Positions 1 to 12,357 of a DNA stretch of 64,000 nt are shown here, one piece after another. How positions within the stretch are numbered: position 1 is the stretch's first letter; the number at the start of each line of letters is the position of its first letter. Position numbers and translations under genes: made by a program. The stretch spans positions 5,332,001 to 5,396,000 of the forward strand of contig JAHCVI010000001.1 in assembly GCA_019096155.1 (NCBI GenBank). The letters run 5' to 3'. The stretch comes from Staphylotrichum longicolle (taxonomy: Eukaryota; Ascomycota; Sordariomycetes; Sordariales; Chaetomiaceae). A model generated the notes under the pieces. The model was given only the letters and a program-made list of their open reading frames with translations, had not been told where the DNA came from and searched no databases.

Positions 1-456
1 GCAGGCTATCAGGAGCAGATACGTGCCGAAGCCGAATCGGCAGTGAGGGGCCCAGGGGCTCGCAGAGGGGCGTGAGTCGAAATTTAGCACTGTGGTTGTC
101 TTGTCTTTCTCGTATGTTCTGCGTTTTTGCTGTCTGTCTTGGGTTTCTGGGGCAATACCGGTCACAGTCTGGGTCTTGGGCTATCAGCTTCGGCAAGCGA
201 GTTTGTATGTTGCTCGTCACATATCGTGGTCTTAGAGGGAAGAGGTAGCCGTGTGATGTACTACTACAACTTTGGATTGTGGGAAAGCATCAACAAGACG
301 GGAAGCCCTCTTCATCGTATTATGACAGATAAAAATTTTCTCATATTCGTGTCCGATACTAGTAAGCTAGAGTATTATTGTGCCCTGAGCCAGACTCGGC
401 CCAAGCAAAGATTACAGCCGCCCCTGAACTGCAGGTGGCGGTCTCAAACTGACTCG
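1..456. other. Non-coding flank downstream of the P450
   Basis: No supported gene. The open frame on the plus strand from 127 runs into the antisense of the P450 last exon and shows no domain. This is probably the P450 3' UTR and spacer. Confidence 0.5.
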
Positions 457-2253
457 TCAAGCACGCGTCACGCTAACCAAACAACCGTAGGGAAAAGAAA
501 TGGTAAGGTTGGTCTGCGCCAGAAGCGGGCCGGAGTCTCGCGCCTCAATGGCACGGAACATCCGGAAGAACTTGAACAAGGTATAGGCAATCTGGGTGAG
601 GGCGAACTGCTGGCCAGGGCAGATCCGCGGTCCGCCACTGAACGGGATGTACTCCCAGCTGAGAGACTAGATGTCAGCACGGAAGGTCGCCTCAACTGAC
701 GTATTTGGGAGTCAAACACCCACCTAACGCGGAGATCAGAGTCCCAGCGCTCAGGGCGGAACTCGTCGGCGTCTGGGCCATACACGTCTTGTTTCCGGTG
801 CAGCGCGTGGGATGTCCACCGGACTGACATGCCCTTTGGGACGAGGATTGGCTGGCTGCCGTCCTTGCCGCCTCCGCGGGGTAGGACGGTCTCTTTGTTG
901 GCTGTCCTCGAGTTCGTTGCCACAGGGGTGAAGAGACGTAGTGCTGGGCGTGTCCGAGTGTCACAGTCAGTCAAGCCTGGGTGAGAAAACTGGGAAACCG
1001 CCAAACGTACCCTCTTTGATGACGTTGTTGAGATACTTCATGTGCTTCAGCTGCTCCCATGTCGGGTTCTCGTCGTCTACGCTGTTGATCTCTTCCCGCA
1101 GCTTCTCCACCGCGCTCGGGCTCCGAGCGAGGAAATAAAAGGCGGACGTCATGGCCGTTGCCGTGGTATCGCGTCCCGCAATGAGGATGGAAAGGATCTG
1201 GTCGATCGTGTAGTCTTCCGGCGGGTTGGCCTTGAGGAGCTCGTCGAGGAAGACGTACTTGCGCTCTCGCGCCACGCCGCTTTTTTTCTCGGCGCGGGCT
1301 CTCCTCAGGTAGAACCGGACGTACTCCCGCAACCCGCGCACAGCCTCCTTCAGCTTGCGATGAGGCAGATGGTACAGAATTGGCCCGAGCCGGGCCTTCT
1401 TAGCGCTCTCCCGGCTTGCGTACTCGAAATCCTTCACAAACTGTTGCGCCTCGGGTGAAGCCTCGGTTAGGAGGTGGGTCGAGGACCCCAGCAGGAAGTC
1501 CGTCGACGAGTCCATGGTCATGTCTGATAGCACGCTCTGAATGTCGAAGGTGGTGCCATCATCCGGGATGGCAGCCAGCATGTCCTTGATGTGCCGGTCG
1601 AAGCACTTGAGATCGGCAACCTGGTCTCGTACAAACGACGGCTTCAACAAGGCCCGGGCCCTGTGCCACGCCTCACCATTGCTGGTGAAGATGCTATCTG
1701 GTCCTAGAACGGGAAGCGTGGCGAGAAGCCGGGGTCCATCAATGGGCCAGTCGTCCATCTTGGTCCCCAGGATGGTCTTGATGTTCTCGACCTCGTTGGT
1801 CATGAGCAGCCGCTTGCCCAGGGCGATGGTATAGTGCGTGTTCCCATATGATGCAAAGCGGCCGGCGTAGAAATCAAGGAGCCTGTGGCTCTTGAGAGCC
1901 CTCAACGCCTCGGAAAAGGCATCCAGACCCAGGATTGGGTCCTTGTGCGGGTAGACGGCCACGGGGCCGCAGTGCAAGGCACGAGCCCGGCATTGGAAGC
2001 GGTACTTGTTGAGGGACAGGTTTTCTGAGGGCGATGGCGGTGAGGCACGCAAGGAGATGTAAGAGGAAAGCGTGACGTGACTGTTGTGGGCGATGAGAGA
2101 AGTGTAGATACGCTGCAGGCCCCAGGTTGACAGCGGCAGGCGAGGGCCGCCAGTGTGAGGGAGCCCATGTCGCCGGCGATGAAGTTGGCTCAATTCTGAA
2201 CTCGACCGTCCCTTTCCAAGAGGTGTTGTTCGGAGAGAGGCGGGGCAGTCCAA
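457..2253 (-). CDS. Cytochrome P450, CYP52-like (fatty acid/alkane hydroxylase type)
   Basis: Predicted exons are 2253-1011, 943-724 and 658-457, giving 554 residues. Introns 944-1010 (67 nt) and 659-723 (65 nt) have GT..AG ends and join in frame. The haem-binding loop GGPRICPGQQFA is in the last exon. The I-helix motif AGRDTTA, the FRPERW motif and the proximal PHKDPILGLD segment resemble the CYP52/CYP539 group, which hydroxylates n-alkanes and fatty acids at the ER membrane; the substrate here is inferred. Oddity: the first ~70 residues contain no convincing membrane anchor, while two other frames there contain short hydrophobic runs (an ATG at 2168 starts one). The N-terminus may therefore be mis-modelled or shifted. 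A TATTTA element at about 2295-2302 fits a start near 2253. Confidence 0.85.
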
Positions 2254-2803
2254 ACGCTTTCAAGCCCCTTGGGCCGAAGGTGCGGCTGATCGCCTCTAAA
2301 TACTGTACTCAAATCATGAGGTTGCCAGCCCTCGTCTTAGACTGGGACACTGTGGAGATGGTCGTGGAACCCCCTCATTGGCATGTTGCAAGCCTCGGCA
2401 GTACGTCGTGATTGTGCCCTCGAGTTTCGAATACCAGGGCGCAAGTAGTTCACAACGGCAAAATCGCCCCGAATTGTTGTTGAATGGCATCTTGGAATGC
2501 TGAGGAGAAACAGTTAAGGGCTCGAGGGGCTTCAGGTCGAGCTCGGTCCAAGCACCGTGAGTGCCACTTTGTCCCACCCCGCATTCTCGTCTCGATCGAG
2601 TTTCTTTCAACAACACAGCATGTGACTCCGTCGTATCCTGTGCGCGCGAAGAGTGACGCCTCCTCTGCATCATGTTGGGGTTTGACAGAACAACCACAAC
2701 TTCTATAAATACAATCAATCCATGTGCTTTTACTAAGCAAATACCCTGGCTAATCATTTTAAGTCTCATCTCGGTGCTCAACCAACTCAGATCTTGTGTA
2801 AGC
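2254..2803. other. P450 promoter / GH76 3' spacer
   Basis: No gene supported. It lies between the start of the P450 and the stop of the GH76 gene, both on the minus strand. A TATA-like TATTTAGA on the minus strand at 2295-2302 is the likely P450 core promoter. A TATAAATA on the plus strand near 2704 has no gene to drive. Confidence 0.4.
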
Positions 2804-4813
2804 TTATTCTTCTTCCCATGGGGTCTCCATCCACTGCACGCGGCCCCCCTTTTTGCCTTTACTTCTCTGAAGTGCCGTCTCTCGCAGAGTGGCGAGACTA
2901 GGATATGAGAAGTTGTGCCAGTCCCTTTCCATTTCCGAGATTCCTCCTCGCTGTGTAGCACCCCCCGCCAGCTCGGACTCCGTGCTCCTCCAACTCTGAT
3001 TTATATGCAAGCGTGGCATGGGGCTGGGGATGGGGCTTACCCGGGTTGTACGAACACAGGAATGCAGCATGATGCCTGCTCCCTTTTCAGCCGTGTCTTG
3101 ATGCAGCCCGTTGCTGTCAGACCGGTCTACCCCTTTTTCTTTGAGCTGACTGCTGCCCTGGCCCTGCAGCTTTAGCAAACCGCGACTCCAGTTGCCCGCC
3201 GCTGAGCAGAGTCTGACGAGCCGCTCCGAGGGGGAGGAGCGGTCGTTCTCATCAATCAGCACAAACACACTCCCCAGGATCAGCCCTACAATAGCCAGGA
3301 TGGTAAGAATGTACGCGCCCGCCTTCTCGGCAGTCGAGATGGGAGGGAACTCTCGATTCTTCCGCCCAACATCCGCGCCGCCGGCTCCAGGATCACCGGG
3401 GCTTGTCCCACCGGTCCAGTTCGTCACGGGCAGACGAGCCTCCTCGATCGTGTTCGCCAAAACGACCTCCATGGCCGCCATCTGCTGCCCGGCGCCCGTG
3501 CTGCCGTCCCATTTCCGCGTGTTCCATTTCAAGCCGCACATGCGCCCGTTGTCGCCGCCGGTGCAGGTCGCGGCGGCCGCCATGGCCGACGATTCCAGCA
3601 GGGGCTTGATGCGGCCGTAGGTCCAGGGCGCCCACTTGGTGGTGGCGGCCATCCAGCGGGAGAGGTAGGCTTTGAAGCTTTGCTGGTCGAGATCGCAGAG
3701 GTCGACGGGCTCGCACGCTACTTCGGTCATGATGTTTTTGTTGTCCCCTGTATAGAAGACTTGGCTGCCGTTGAGAAGCCCGTCGATGCGCTCGCGCCAG
3801 GTTTCCACCTGGGCAGCACGCGTGCTGTAGTTGTACATGGCTGCCGCTCCTTGCAGAAAGGCGCCCGTGTTGTAGGTCCACTGGTAAGGTGTGATGCTGG
3901 AGCAGTTCTCGACGTGCATGCCGTCGTAGATGTAGTAGTTTCTCAGGTCAAGGAGCCCCGTGGCCACCATCCAGTCCCATGTCTGCTCTGCCCAGTCTGC
4001 GTAGGATTGATTCCCCGTGTACCGCGCCAGGCGCGCGGCGATGTTGAAGAAGCAGGCTTGGGAGATGGAGTTCTTGTAGTTGTACCCATTGTTCCAGGTG
4101 AAGATCTGCCAGCGCAGGCCACCTCCGCAGTCCTTTTTCTCCCACCGGGCGGCCTGCGTGTTGAAGACGGCCTGTGCGAGCGCCAGCCACTGTGGTTTGT
4201 CGTCTGGGGGGTTCTGAAAGTTGTGCTCGGCTGCTGACATGACAGCCATGCCCCAGAAACCCTGATCGTCATTGCCCTCGGTCATGGTTTGGTTCGGAGG
4301 CATGTAGTCGTTGTTGGGACCAACTTGGAAGAGCAGGCCTTCCTCGGTAACATTGTTCCACCGTGTGTCGGCCGTGTAGTACCTTGCCAGCTGCCGTCAG
4401 TTTTGTTTGTTCTTGATGAAGAGGGAAAATGTTCAATCTGAACGCACCAGTAGTCAATCAGAGAGCCCATGAGAGCGCCCCCTTCCCACCCTGTCCAACA
4501 AAAAGAGTCAGAAAAGCTCTCGGAATGTGATGTTTGAAGGTTTCACCCACAATAATATGGCCTGGGCAAGAGACCCGGAACACCCCCGGGATGGTTCCCT
4601 GTGTAGAATGACATCATGTCGTCGACCATAGCGCTTGCGACAGTCTTTATGGAATCTAGAGGTTCACAGACAATAAGATGGTTTTCAGAACTGCAGGTTT
4701 CATCTGCGGAGTTGCGGCGACTCACCCGTTGAGCTCAAGTCAAGCTCATAGGCCTGAGTGAGATGCGCAGCGGCCAGCAGACCTGCTGCGAGCAGCTCCC
4801 GACGACTTCGCAT
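2804..4813 (-). CDS. GH76 family endo-1,6-alpha-mannosidase-like wall protein (DCW1/DFG5 type)
   Basis: Predicted exons are 4813-4726, 4655-4551, 4490-4448 and 4382-2804. These junctions rebuild the family order: signal peptide ending near AAAHLTQAYELD, then SIKTVASAMVDDMM, WWEGGALMGSLIDYWYY and GNDDQGFWG. The DD pair in the last motif is the family's catalytic aspartate site. DCW1/DFG5 enzymes act outside the plasma membrane and are thought to transfer GPI-anchored mannoproteins to the wall glucan. A hydrophobic helix (AGAYILTILAIVGLILG) follows the catalytic domain, as in relatives. Oddity: the frame stays open for about 150 further residues after that helix, giving 604 residues against roughly 450 usual. 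A GTAAGC donor-like site near 3040 suggests that an unrecognised intron could change this tail. Confidence 0.88.
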
Positions 4814-5733
4814 AACATTGCAATGACCTCGACAACTAGAAGATACGTGCCTAGCCCTGCGAAGCATCTGTACGGCCAACGGGTCGTGTTGAATCCTTGA
4901 CGGCCATCAACACTTCGAGACGGCGAGGCAGGGGACGACCCCTTAAATGAGGAACAGAGAGGGGTCCCATCACAGAGCCACAACCATCTGTTTGACGTGT
5001 AACTACGCAATCAAGACTGGTTGTGGGAACGGTGTTGCCAAATTATGACTGTGCGCCGAGTGCACCCTGTGACACTTCAGACGATGCCCATCTTGAAGCG
5101 TGCTGCAACATGGTGTTTTAGCTTTTCTGGAGGAGCGATGACCCCAAACCGCTGGTTTTGTTAGATGTGCCATTATTAGTGTAAATATTGAGGACCAAGC
5201 TTTTGTGGTTTCAATGAGCGAGCAGTCAGGGCGCAGCCGGGCGGGCATTCAATCATCTCAGGGTCCTGCATCTCCGTGCCCGAGCAGCAAGTCGGGCGGT
5301 GTCGGATTTGAGGACAGCCTTGATTCGTGTGTTATCCCCTCACATCAACCGCAAAAAAATCTACAATAAAGAGATATAAAGAATTCTGTAGTCCCTGACT
5401 CAAAATGGAAATTCTCTTCACAAAGCACTGGTGGATGTCGATCGGTTGAAAGAACCCCCTGCGGGCGCCAAGACCACGGAGATCTGGGGAAGTTCCTTGT
5501 CCCCACTTCCCGAGACCCCCAGCCCTGCAGACCCACAGCACCCGACAGGCCCCAGGCTCCGAGCCATTAGGCTTACGTAAAGCGCAGTTTGCCGGGCTTG
5601 TGCTGAAGGATCCCTGCCCGCCCCAAGTTGCCTGCCCAGACAATCCCCTGTCCCTCCAACATCAACCGCTTCCCGCAATCCACACCCACCTATCCAAGGA
5701 CTCTTTCCAGCATCAGCAGGGTCAATCCGCGCG
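4814..5733. promoter_or_regulatory. Shared divergent promoter region, GH76 (-) and EAF (+)
   Basis: There is no coding signal in this ~0.9 kb between two divergent start codons. It must hold the promoters of both genes, but I see no clear TATA element. Confidence 0.4.
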
Positions 5734-6929
5734 ATGGCTGCCCCAGGACTCTTGGACCCGACAAAGGCCGGCCAGTACCCAGTAATTCTCAGCGACGAAC
5801 TACTGGGCAAACCTTCCAAGGAGACATACACCGGGATTCGATGTGAGTGGCGCCCCGCACGCACCCTTCAACCCTTCGTTCAGCACTGACATCTCGGACC
5901 ACTCTAGACAACCACCGGCCGACGCTCTCGTCCGATACTGCTCCAAACACAGCACGCCTGAAGAAGTCCGCCAAGGACGACTCCTACAACCTCGGATTTG
6001 ACGACCAAGGCGACAAGTACCAATTCAATGGCGTTCGAACGACCGACGATGGCAACTACGTCCTCATCTTTGATCCCGCCCGCAAGGCCTTTGTGCTGCA
6101 CCGCGTCGACTCCACTTTTCACATGAATATCACCCGTACGCCAACGGACAGCAACGTCGAGAGCCTACGCAAGCAGTTTCCTCATCTCGAAGTCAAGACC
6201 GGCAACACACCCAAGCTACCAAGAAAGAAAGCAGACAAGGCGACGGGCGCCAGCAACGCAACAGGAAGCACGAAAGCCAAGGCCGAAGACACGCCAAAGA
6301 AGAAGAACAAGCCGGTCGAACTGACGCTTCCCGACCTCACCCTACCAACCGCCACCGCAGCGAAGAAGCAGCCCCCGCCACCGGCCCAAAAGGAAGAGAA
6401 GGGGAAGAAGTCCAAGAGAGCCGCCCTCTCACCGGTCGAGTCCGAAGAGGACGATGACGACGATGACGGCGGTCTAACCATTGAATACCCCGAGGGCAAC
6501 CCCGCCGCCTTCCGCAGCACCACCCAGTACGCGGACCCCTTCCCGGTCGCTGTCACCAGACGTTTCTCCGAATTCGCACGCGACATTGAGAGGGAGTCGG
6601 AGGACGACGAGTTCGACAACAATAACAGGATGGCGGACGCGTACGGAGCCGAGTTGGCCGACGAGGAAGGCTATGAGGAGGGCGACGAATATGACGATGA
6701 GGAAGAGGAAGAACCGCCTCGCAGGGCGCCCAGCCCCGCCCGGCCTTCGAGGACGGAGGTTCCGGTCCCCGCTGCGGAACCGGAGCGGTACACATTTGAT
6801 AATGGGGATGAGGACTCAGATGCCCTGGACGAGGACTTTGGGGATCTCGAGGCCGAGCTGGAAAGGGAGTTTGCCAAGGCCGAGAATGACGGGAATGACA
6901 GTGACAGCTCGGTGAGCGAGGAGGAGTGA
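5734..6929 (+). CDS. EAF-type RNA polymerase II transcription elongation factor
   Basis: Exons 5734-5842 and 5908-6929 (intron 5843-5907, 65 nt) encode 376 residues. Residues ~1-120 form the EAF N-terminal domain: AGQYPVILSDELLGKPS, then YNFGFDDQ-like and NYVLIFDP segments, and ALHRVDSTFHMNITRTP-like sequence. The rest is Lys-rich and then strongly acidic and disordered, with DDDDDD and EEEEE runs, as in ELL-associated factors. EAF binds ELL and stimulates elongation by RNA polymerase II in the nucleus; the S. pombe pair is ell1/eaf1. The start was chosen because exon 1 supplies the missing first ~36 residues of the domain and the splice preserves phase. The intron contains an in-frame ATG (5847) that would truncate the domain. 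Confidence 0.87.
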
Positions 6930-7779
6930 GATTTGACTTTTCTTTCGGCAATACCTGGCTACTTTCTCTTTCTTTGGGCTTCACAATGTTCTCTTGGGAT
7001 TGGGATAGGCGCATATGGAGTTGCTGGCTCGCAAGCGAAGTATTAGCGCTAGAAGTCATTGGTTTGCAGTCATGCGGGCAGGTTAAGTACGGTCTGATCT
7101 TGGGGTGCTGGCTAAGGATTTACAGTCACAGGATCTGGTTATATTGTGTGTTTTGCATTTGTTGATGTAAAGCGGTATCACAGGACAGAACCCAGTCGAG
7201 TGGTTGATAGACGTTTGTGTTGTCTGAATTGAGAGTGTTGCGTTTCTCGTATCGAGTCCGCTTGTATCTCGTATTCGAACTCTGACGACGGTGGCAATCG
7301 TCAGTTATGCTTCAAGGCCAGTAACCCTCTCTATAAGCCAGTGCGCCTATCATCAACGAGAAAACAGGCTTACCCCGTCAAAACGGTGGACTGGATCGGT
7401 GGTTTTAGATATTAACAGCACGTCGTGGTCTTGAGGGATTCTAATAAGCCAACCCTGCCGCATATCTCTTCATCTGTCTCTGCACAACTTCTAGCCTCCA
7501 ATCATGATCAGTGAGATGCTGCCAGACAGATGACCCATAAAACCGCCTAGAAGGAAATCCGCACAGCTACCAACTTTCCCTGCCTCCAGACAAAAGCAAC
7601 AACTATCGCAACTGCCATGTCTTTTGACATCTTTCTGGGAACTTCGGCTTCAAAGCATGAAAGCAAACCCCCAAACACACAAAGTCTCCAACGTCGTTGA
7701 TTTGTCTCCCTTCCTCTTCATCCAATACCTCGTGCTCACCACCGCGTGCGCCCTTCCAGCGGGCAACTACTGAACTCGC
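6930..7779. other. Convergent 3' spacer
   Basis: The spacer is AT-richer than its neighbours and lies between two convergent genes. No domain or convincing small gene was seen. Confidence 0.45.
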
Positions 7780-10157
7780 TCAGTCCCAAACAATGTACGG
7801 ACTATTGGCCGTGCCCATAGTCCCCGTCACTGCCCAGGCATCCGCCATCGCAACACTCGGACTAGCATCCCGTCCGCCCTCCCCCGCCCGAAGCGTCTCC
7901 GTATCCGACAGGTCATCCACCGCGTCGAGATCCATCACATCGCCCGCCCCTTCTTCCTTCGCAGCCCGATTCAGCCGCCGCACCACCTCGCTCAGCCGGT
8001 GCGGACTGGCGCGCTCACACGTCCCGAGATACTCCACACTCCCGTCCTCCCCTTCACCGTCATAATCCAAGCGGATGTGATCCCTCGGCGCGAGACCACG
8101 GGGGAGTGCCGCGCGGGAGTTCCGACGGGCGGCGTCGGGATCGAACCCGTCCTGCACCAGCAGCCAGCGCACGAGGTGGTCGTAAAGCACCTTGACGACG
8201 GATGGGGCGAAGGCATTCCCGATCTGTTTCTTGACTGAGCCGCCCTCGAACCGGTGCCAAGTGGGGAAACCTTGCAGAACGGCGTACTCAAGCAGGGTGA
8301 AGTCCCGCGTGCCGTCCCAGTGGTAGTTTTGCCCGCCGTTGGTGGTGATGGTCTTCGCGAGCTTGGTGGGGTCCCAGGGGTCCTTGGAGGGAGCAAACCG
8401 TTTGAGACGATGTGGTTCGTGCAGGGGGTGCGTAAACGTGGGCGAGTAGAGACGGGCGAGGACGGACTGGGGCGTCACCCAGGGCTTGAGGCCACCGGCG
8501 CCGTCTTTGCTGTGTGTTGGAGGGGGGAAGGGAGGGAGCTTCTCGCCCGGCGCGGAGCCGATCATGATGAGACGCTTGCGCAGCTGGGGGACGCCGTAGT
8601 CGGCGAGGGGGATGACTTTCCAGCGGACGGAGTAGCCGAACTCGGTGAACCCGTGAATGAGCGTGTTGAAATATCCAGAGAACTTGGGGCTCAAGATGCC
8701 GAATGTCTGCTCGACGGTGAACAGGCGCGGCCGAAACTTCTGGATGAGGTGGGTGCAGGCGAACAGGACGGCGATGTTCTTCTCGTCGTTCTTGCCGGCC
8801 ACGGTATGCGCGGGGGACCAGAATTGGCAGGGTGGCGAGAGATGGAGGATATCAACATCACAAGTGGTTTCCTTGGATGTGATAAAATCGGTAACTTCCA
8901 TGTTGTAGATGCGGGTGTCCCTGAAGTTGCTCCGCAACGACTGAGCCGCGGGATCCCAGTGGTCGACTGCAAAGACAAGTTTGACGCCGGCGCGTTCAAT
9001 GCCCCTCGAGGCGCCGCCCGCGCCGGCAAACACATCCCCTGCTGTGTACTTTTGCCCGTGAGAGCGAATGGGGCGCCGAGGGTGGTGGAATGGCTTTTCG
9101 AGGTCTACCACCGGCTGACTGAATCCGCTGGCGCTGTATGAGCCCCCGTGGACCTTGCCTCCCCGCCACCTGCTGAGGTTCTGGTCATCCGAAATTCTGA
9201 ACTTTGAGTCTGCATCACTCTCTGTGATCCGGGTGATTGCCCATTCGCAGGGCTTTTCGTTGTCGCCCTTGTAGTGAATGTCGTAGCGGAATCTGCAAAC
9301 GAGAGGGGCGTGGTTTTCCACCCACATCTTTCCATTGCTCTCGTACTGTTCCGGACTGAAGCGGTAACTGGGAAATGGCGAGTTTGTCAGCCGTAGCTCT
9401 CTGCAGCACTTGACGTCCCTCTCGGACACGCTCAAAAGTGCGTCCCGTTGGTCGACGTGTGAGGTTCGGGTCTCAGCCACCAGAACAACCTCGTTCAGCC
9501 GACGAGGAAGCAGGCCGTCCAGTTCCCGAGTTCGCGCAAATCCAAAGCCGCGGATGACAGTTTCCGCATCTGGACTCGGTTTGAAAATGGATTCGACCCT
9601 CAGAAATTGGATACCGTGGTCCCCTAGGAGATGGTCGAGCTCGACTGTCATGCCAATTTTGAGATTGAGACCGTTTCTCAAGGCGTATTGCTGGAACTCC
9701 CTTCTCTCTCCCAGGACTGAACGTCGTGGCGAAGTTTGATAATGATTTTCATTGCCGGTGAGGTCGACGATCTCAGCAGCCTCCCGTTCGAGAATATCCT
9801 CAATTGCTGGAGTGAAGGCATCAGAGGCACTGGGACTCTCTCCTTCGCGAATTGCTGCGTTATGTTGGTTCAGAGAAGCAACCCACTCAGCAAGCCGTAG
9901 GCCCGTTTGAGTCTCTTCCTCGATCTGCCGGAGTATACCGGCGATGTCGCGCAGGTCATCGTCACCTTCGATGATGACAGAATCCATACGGGCGCCCATG
10001 CCGCCATGCTGAACGCTGTGACGCATTTCAGACGCTTGATTTAGAAACGGGAAGCGAGCTAAATGAGTCAATCAATCGTCACATATGGTAGAGAAAAGGG
10101 ATAAAACCGACCTGGAGCAGACACACGACTTTTTGTACCTAGTATCAAGGGAGACAT
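7780..10157 (-). CDS. rid: RID/Masc1-type C5-cytosine DNA methyltransferase homologue
   Basis: Predicted exons are 10157-10112 and 10058-7780 (intron 10059-10111, 53 nt), giving 774 residues; a start inside the long frame (10071) is possible but lies in the predicted intron. Methyltransferase motifs occur in order: motif I DVFAGAGGASRG, motif IV SPPCQFWS with the catalytic Cys (about residue 424), motif VI EQT instead of the usual ENV (about 464), motif VIII QLRKRLIMIGS, and QIGNAFAPSV near the end. An N-terminal part (about 150-330) looks BAH-like. Departure from ENV in motif VI is a known mark of the fungal RID/Masc1 group, which is required for repeat-induced point mutation in Neurospora and methylation induced premeiotically in Ascobolus. 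The role here is inferred from that family. The neighbour across a 2.2 kb spacer is a divergent DNA glycosylase. Confidence 0.9.
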
Positions 10158-12357
10158 GAACCTGGCATTGCGCATTACAGACCGCAAAGATATTCATGAA
10201 AGACAAAAAGGTCAAGAGCCCTTTGCCAGAGATAATAAGAACAGTGGAAGCATGCCGAGGTTCCTTGACAAAGCAGTTGGAAGAGTTGAGAAAAGAAAAA
10301 CTCCAGCCGAGGATGAAGGGAAGGAAGTTGCAAGTTCCGGCAGCTGGATTCTTCTATCATTAAGAGCCGAGAGAAACAGATAACCTTGTGGGTGGTAATA
10401 AAAGGCATTGGGCAAGCAAGTTTTTGAGAGCGCAAGAAACAGCACATCGATGTGCGGCCATGGGAGGGACGCACTCTATAGCCATCAGAGGGAACAAGGC
10501 CAGCAGAGAGATTGTTGTAGTTGGAAAACAGGTAAATCAAACTGTCGAGATATGGTTGGAATTGGGGTGCCACTCAGAACGTGTATACACACTGCAAAGT
10601 TTGAACCTGTCAATGGGTCGGGTCCCTGAAAACCTGAGCGTGTTTTGATGATGATAAAGCAGCAACTTGTGGCAAGAATGACAAAACAAATTTTGGTGGA
10701 AGAAGCGACAATTTGTAAAACATCACAACACCTGCGTTGTTCTTTTTACCGAATGGTTATAAAGACTGGTCGTGGGTTCTCACGAGCCCAGAGAGCCTTT
10801 GCACGACGAAGCATTCAGGGGTATTCTTGGCGCTGTAAACAGTGCTGGTTGCCTTGGTTGAAAGGACAACCCAGGGTTAGGGTGCGTTTATTCTCGGAGC
10901 AGCTGGATCCGATCCGATGTGATCTTGCTCGGTCCCATCAGACCCGAGAGAACCTGATTCCACCACGAATTTTTCCTCCGCGTCCTGTCAAGCGCGCAAA
11001 CCTCTCCCTCTTTTCTACCAGCCAAGATCACGGCGGCTCACAGGTGGCCACAGCCTGTTTTGAGCTGACGAGCCATGGTATAGACACCTTTTTCAACTGG
11101 AACTAACAAGTAAGCTATTTTATCTTTCACACTTCGTTTGTCCTTTGGCTTTCCTGATGACTTTTAAATTCGACAAAACCTTGACTGCTGAGATTTTCGA
11201 TGCGGAGAAGAATTATTCTGATGCCTGTGGACTTTGCGAAGTGTTGCATAAACTGGCGGCTGTCTGTCTGGGACTTGCTAACCATTGATAGCTTTGGCAG
11301 TACATATCTCTTCCTGCTCGCCGGCCCCTTTCACGTTCTCATGAGTTACACAGAAAACCAACATCAATGATTATCAAATATACACACCTATCTAAAGCGT
11401 GGCGAGCACAGAACTCCCTTCCACATGTTCACTGACACGTTTGCTGGCTTGACTTGTCCCACTCGCTCTCACTATCCACCTCACCCATTGTTTGTATTGT
11501 CCTGAGTTAGGCAAAACACCTCAATGCCATTCATGTCGTGGTGTAAAGGCCGGCCCAGAGTTTTGGGACAAGTCCTCCATGCCAGGTTTCATGCGTGATC
11601 ATTTCACTCATGGGTTCCCAACCCCACTTGCTCAGGCAACGTCCCAACACTCAACCAAAGCCACCTCTAACTGAAGTGACGGGGCCTAGCAAGCAAGCCA
11701 GTCAGTCGCACTCGATGAGGCATCTCCGGCTCAGCTCTGAATTGCCTCAGCAGGGTGTGAGAATCTAAGTGGGTGACGCAATATCTGATACTGAGCAGTC
11801 ATTATTGCTCTTGTATCGCTCCTTCCCACCCAACACACTTGCACATGTCAACCTCAGGCTCACACAACGGAAGCTAAGGTTTCGTCCCAGTTTGGGTGAT
11901 GCTCCTATCGAACAACTTGAGTTCGTATCATAATTTTTCTTCGGTTATCGCGAGTCGTCAGGTCTCTTCCTGCCTCAAATTTTCACCAAGTTCAACAGCC
12001 TGGCTACCGTTTCTCACTGCCACTCCCACTCTCCTCAAACTAACCCTCACCCCTCATCGGAATTTCGAGGACTGATCGTTTCCGACGACCTTTGATCAAT
12101 CTCCACACCCCATAGAGTCAACCACCATCTTCTCGATTCTGCCTCGCAGGGACGTGAACCATACCGCTCTCCATACGATTTTGGGCCGGTCGGCTGAAAC
12201 GCAAGCCGCTAATCAAGGACCCGAAAGCAACAAACGGTTGGTACTCTCGAATAGATATTCACCGAGTGATTTGTGTATCGAGTGTTGCTAACCACTCGGT
12301 TCAACCTGTCCAGCTCATTGCAACATAACTTACTCAAACTCACAATCGTCGTTCAAG
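10158..12357. promoter_or_regulatory. Long divergent spacer between RID-like gene and DNA glycosylase
   Basis: This 2.2 kb stretch has only short unsupported frames (for example 10645-11106, with no domain and no start context). It contains pyrimidine-rich stretches towards 12000-12350 consistent with a long 5' UTR of the glycosylase gene. It must carry both promoters. Confidence 0.45.

Noticed and set aside
8254..9141. 295-codon plus-strand frame across the methyltransferase gene
   Set aside because: Antisense shadow of a strongly coding gene; no family resemblance.
10645..11106. 153-codon frame in the RID/glycosylase spacer
   Set aside because: No domain, poor composition and no promoter evidence.
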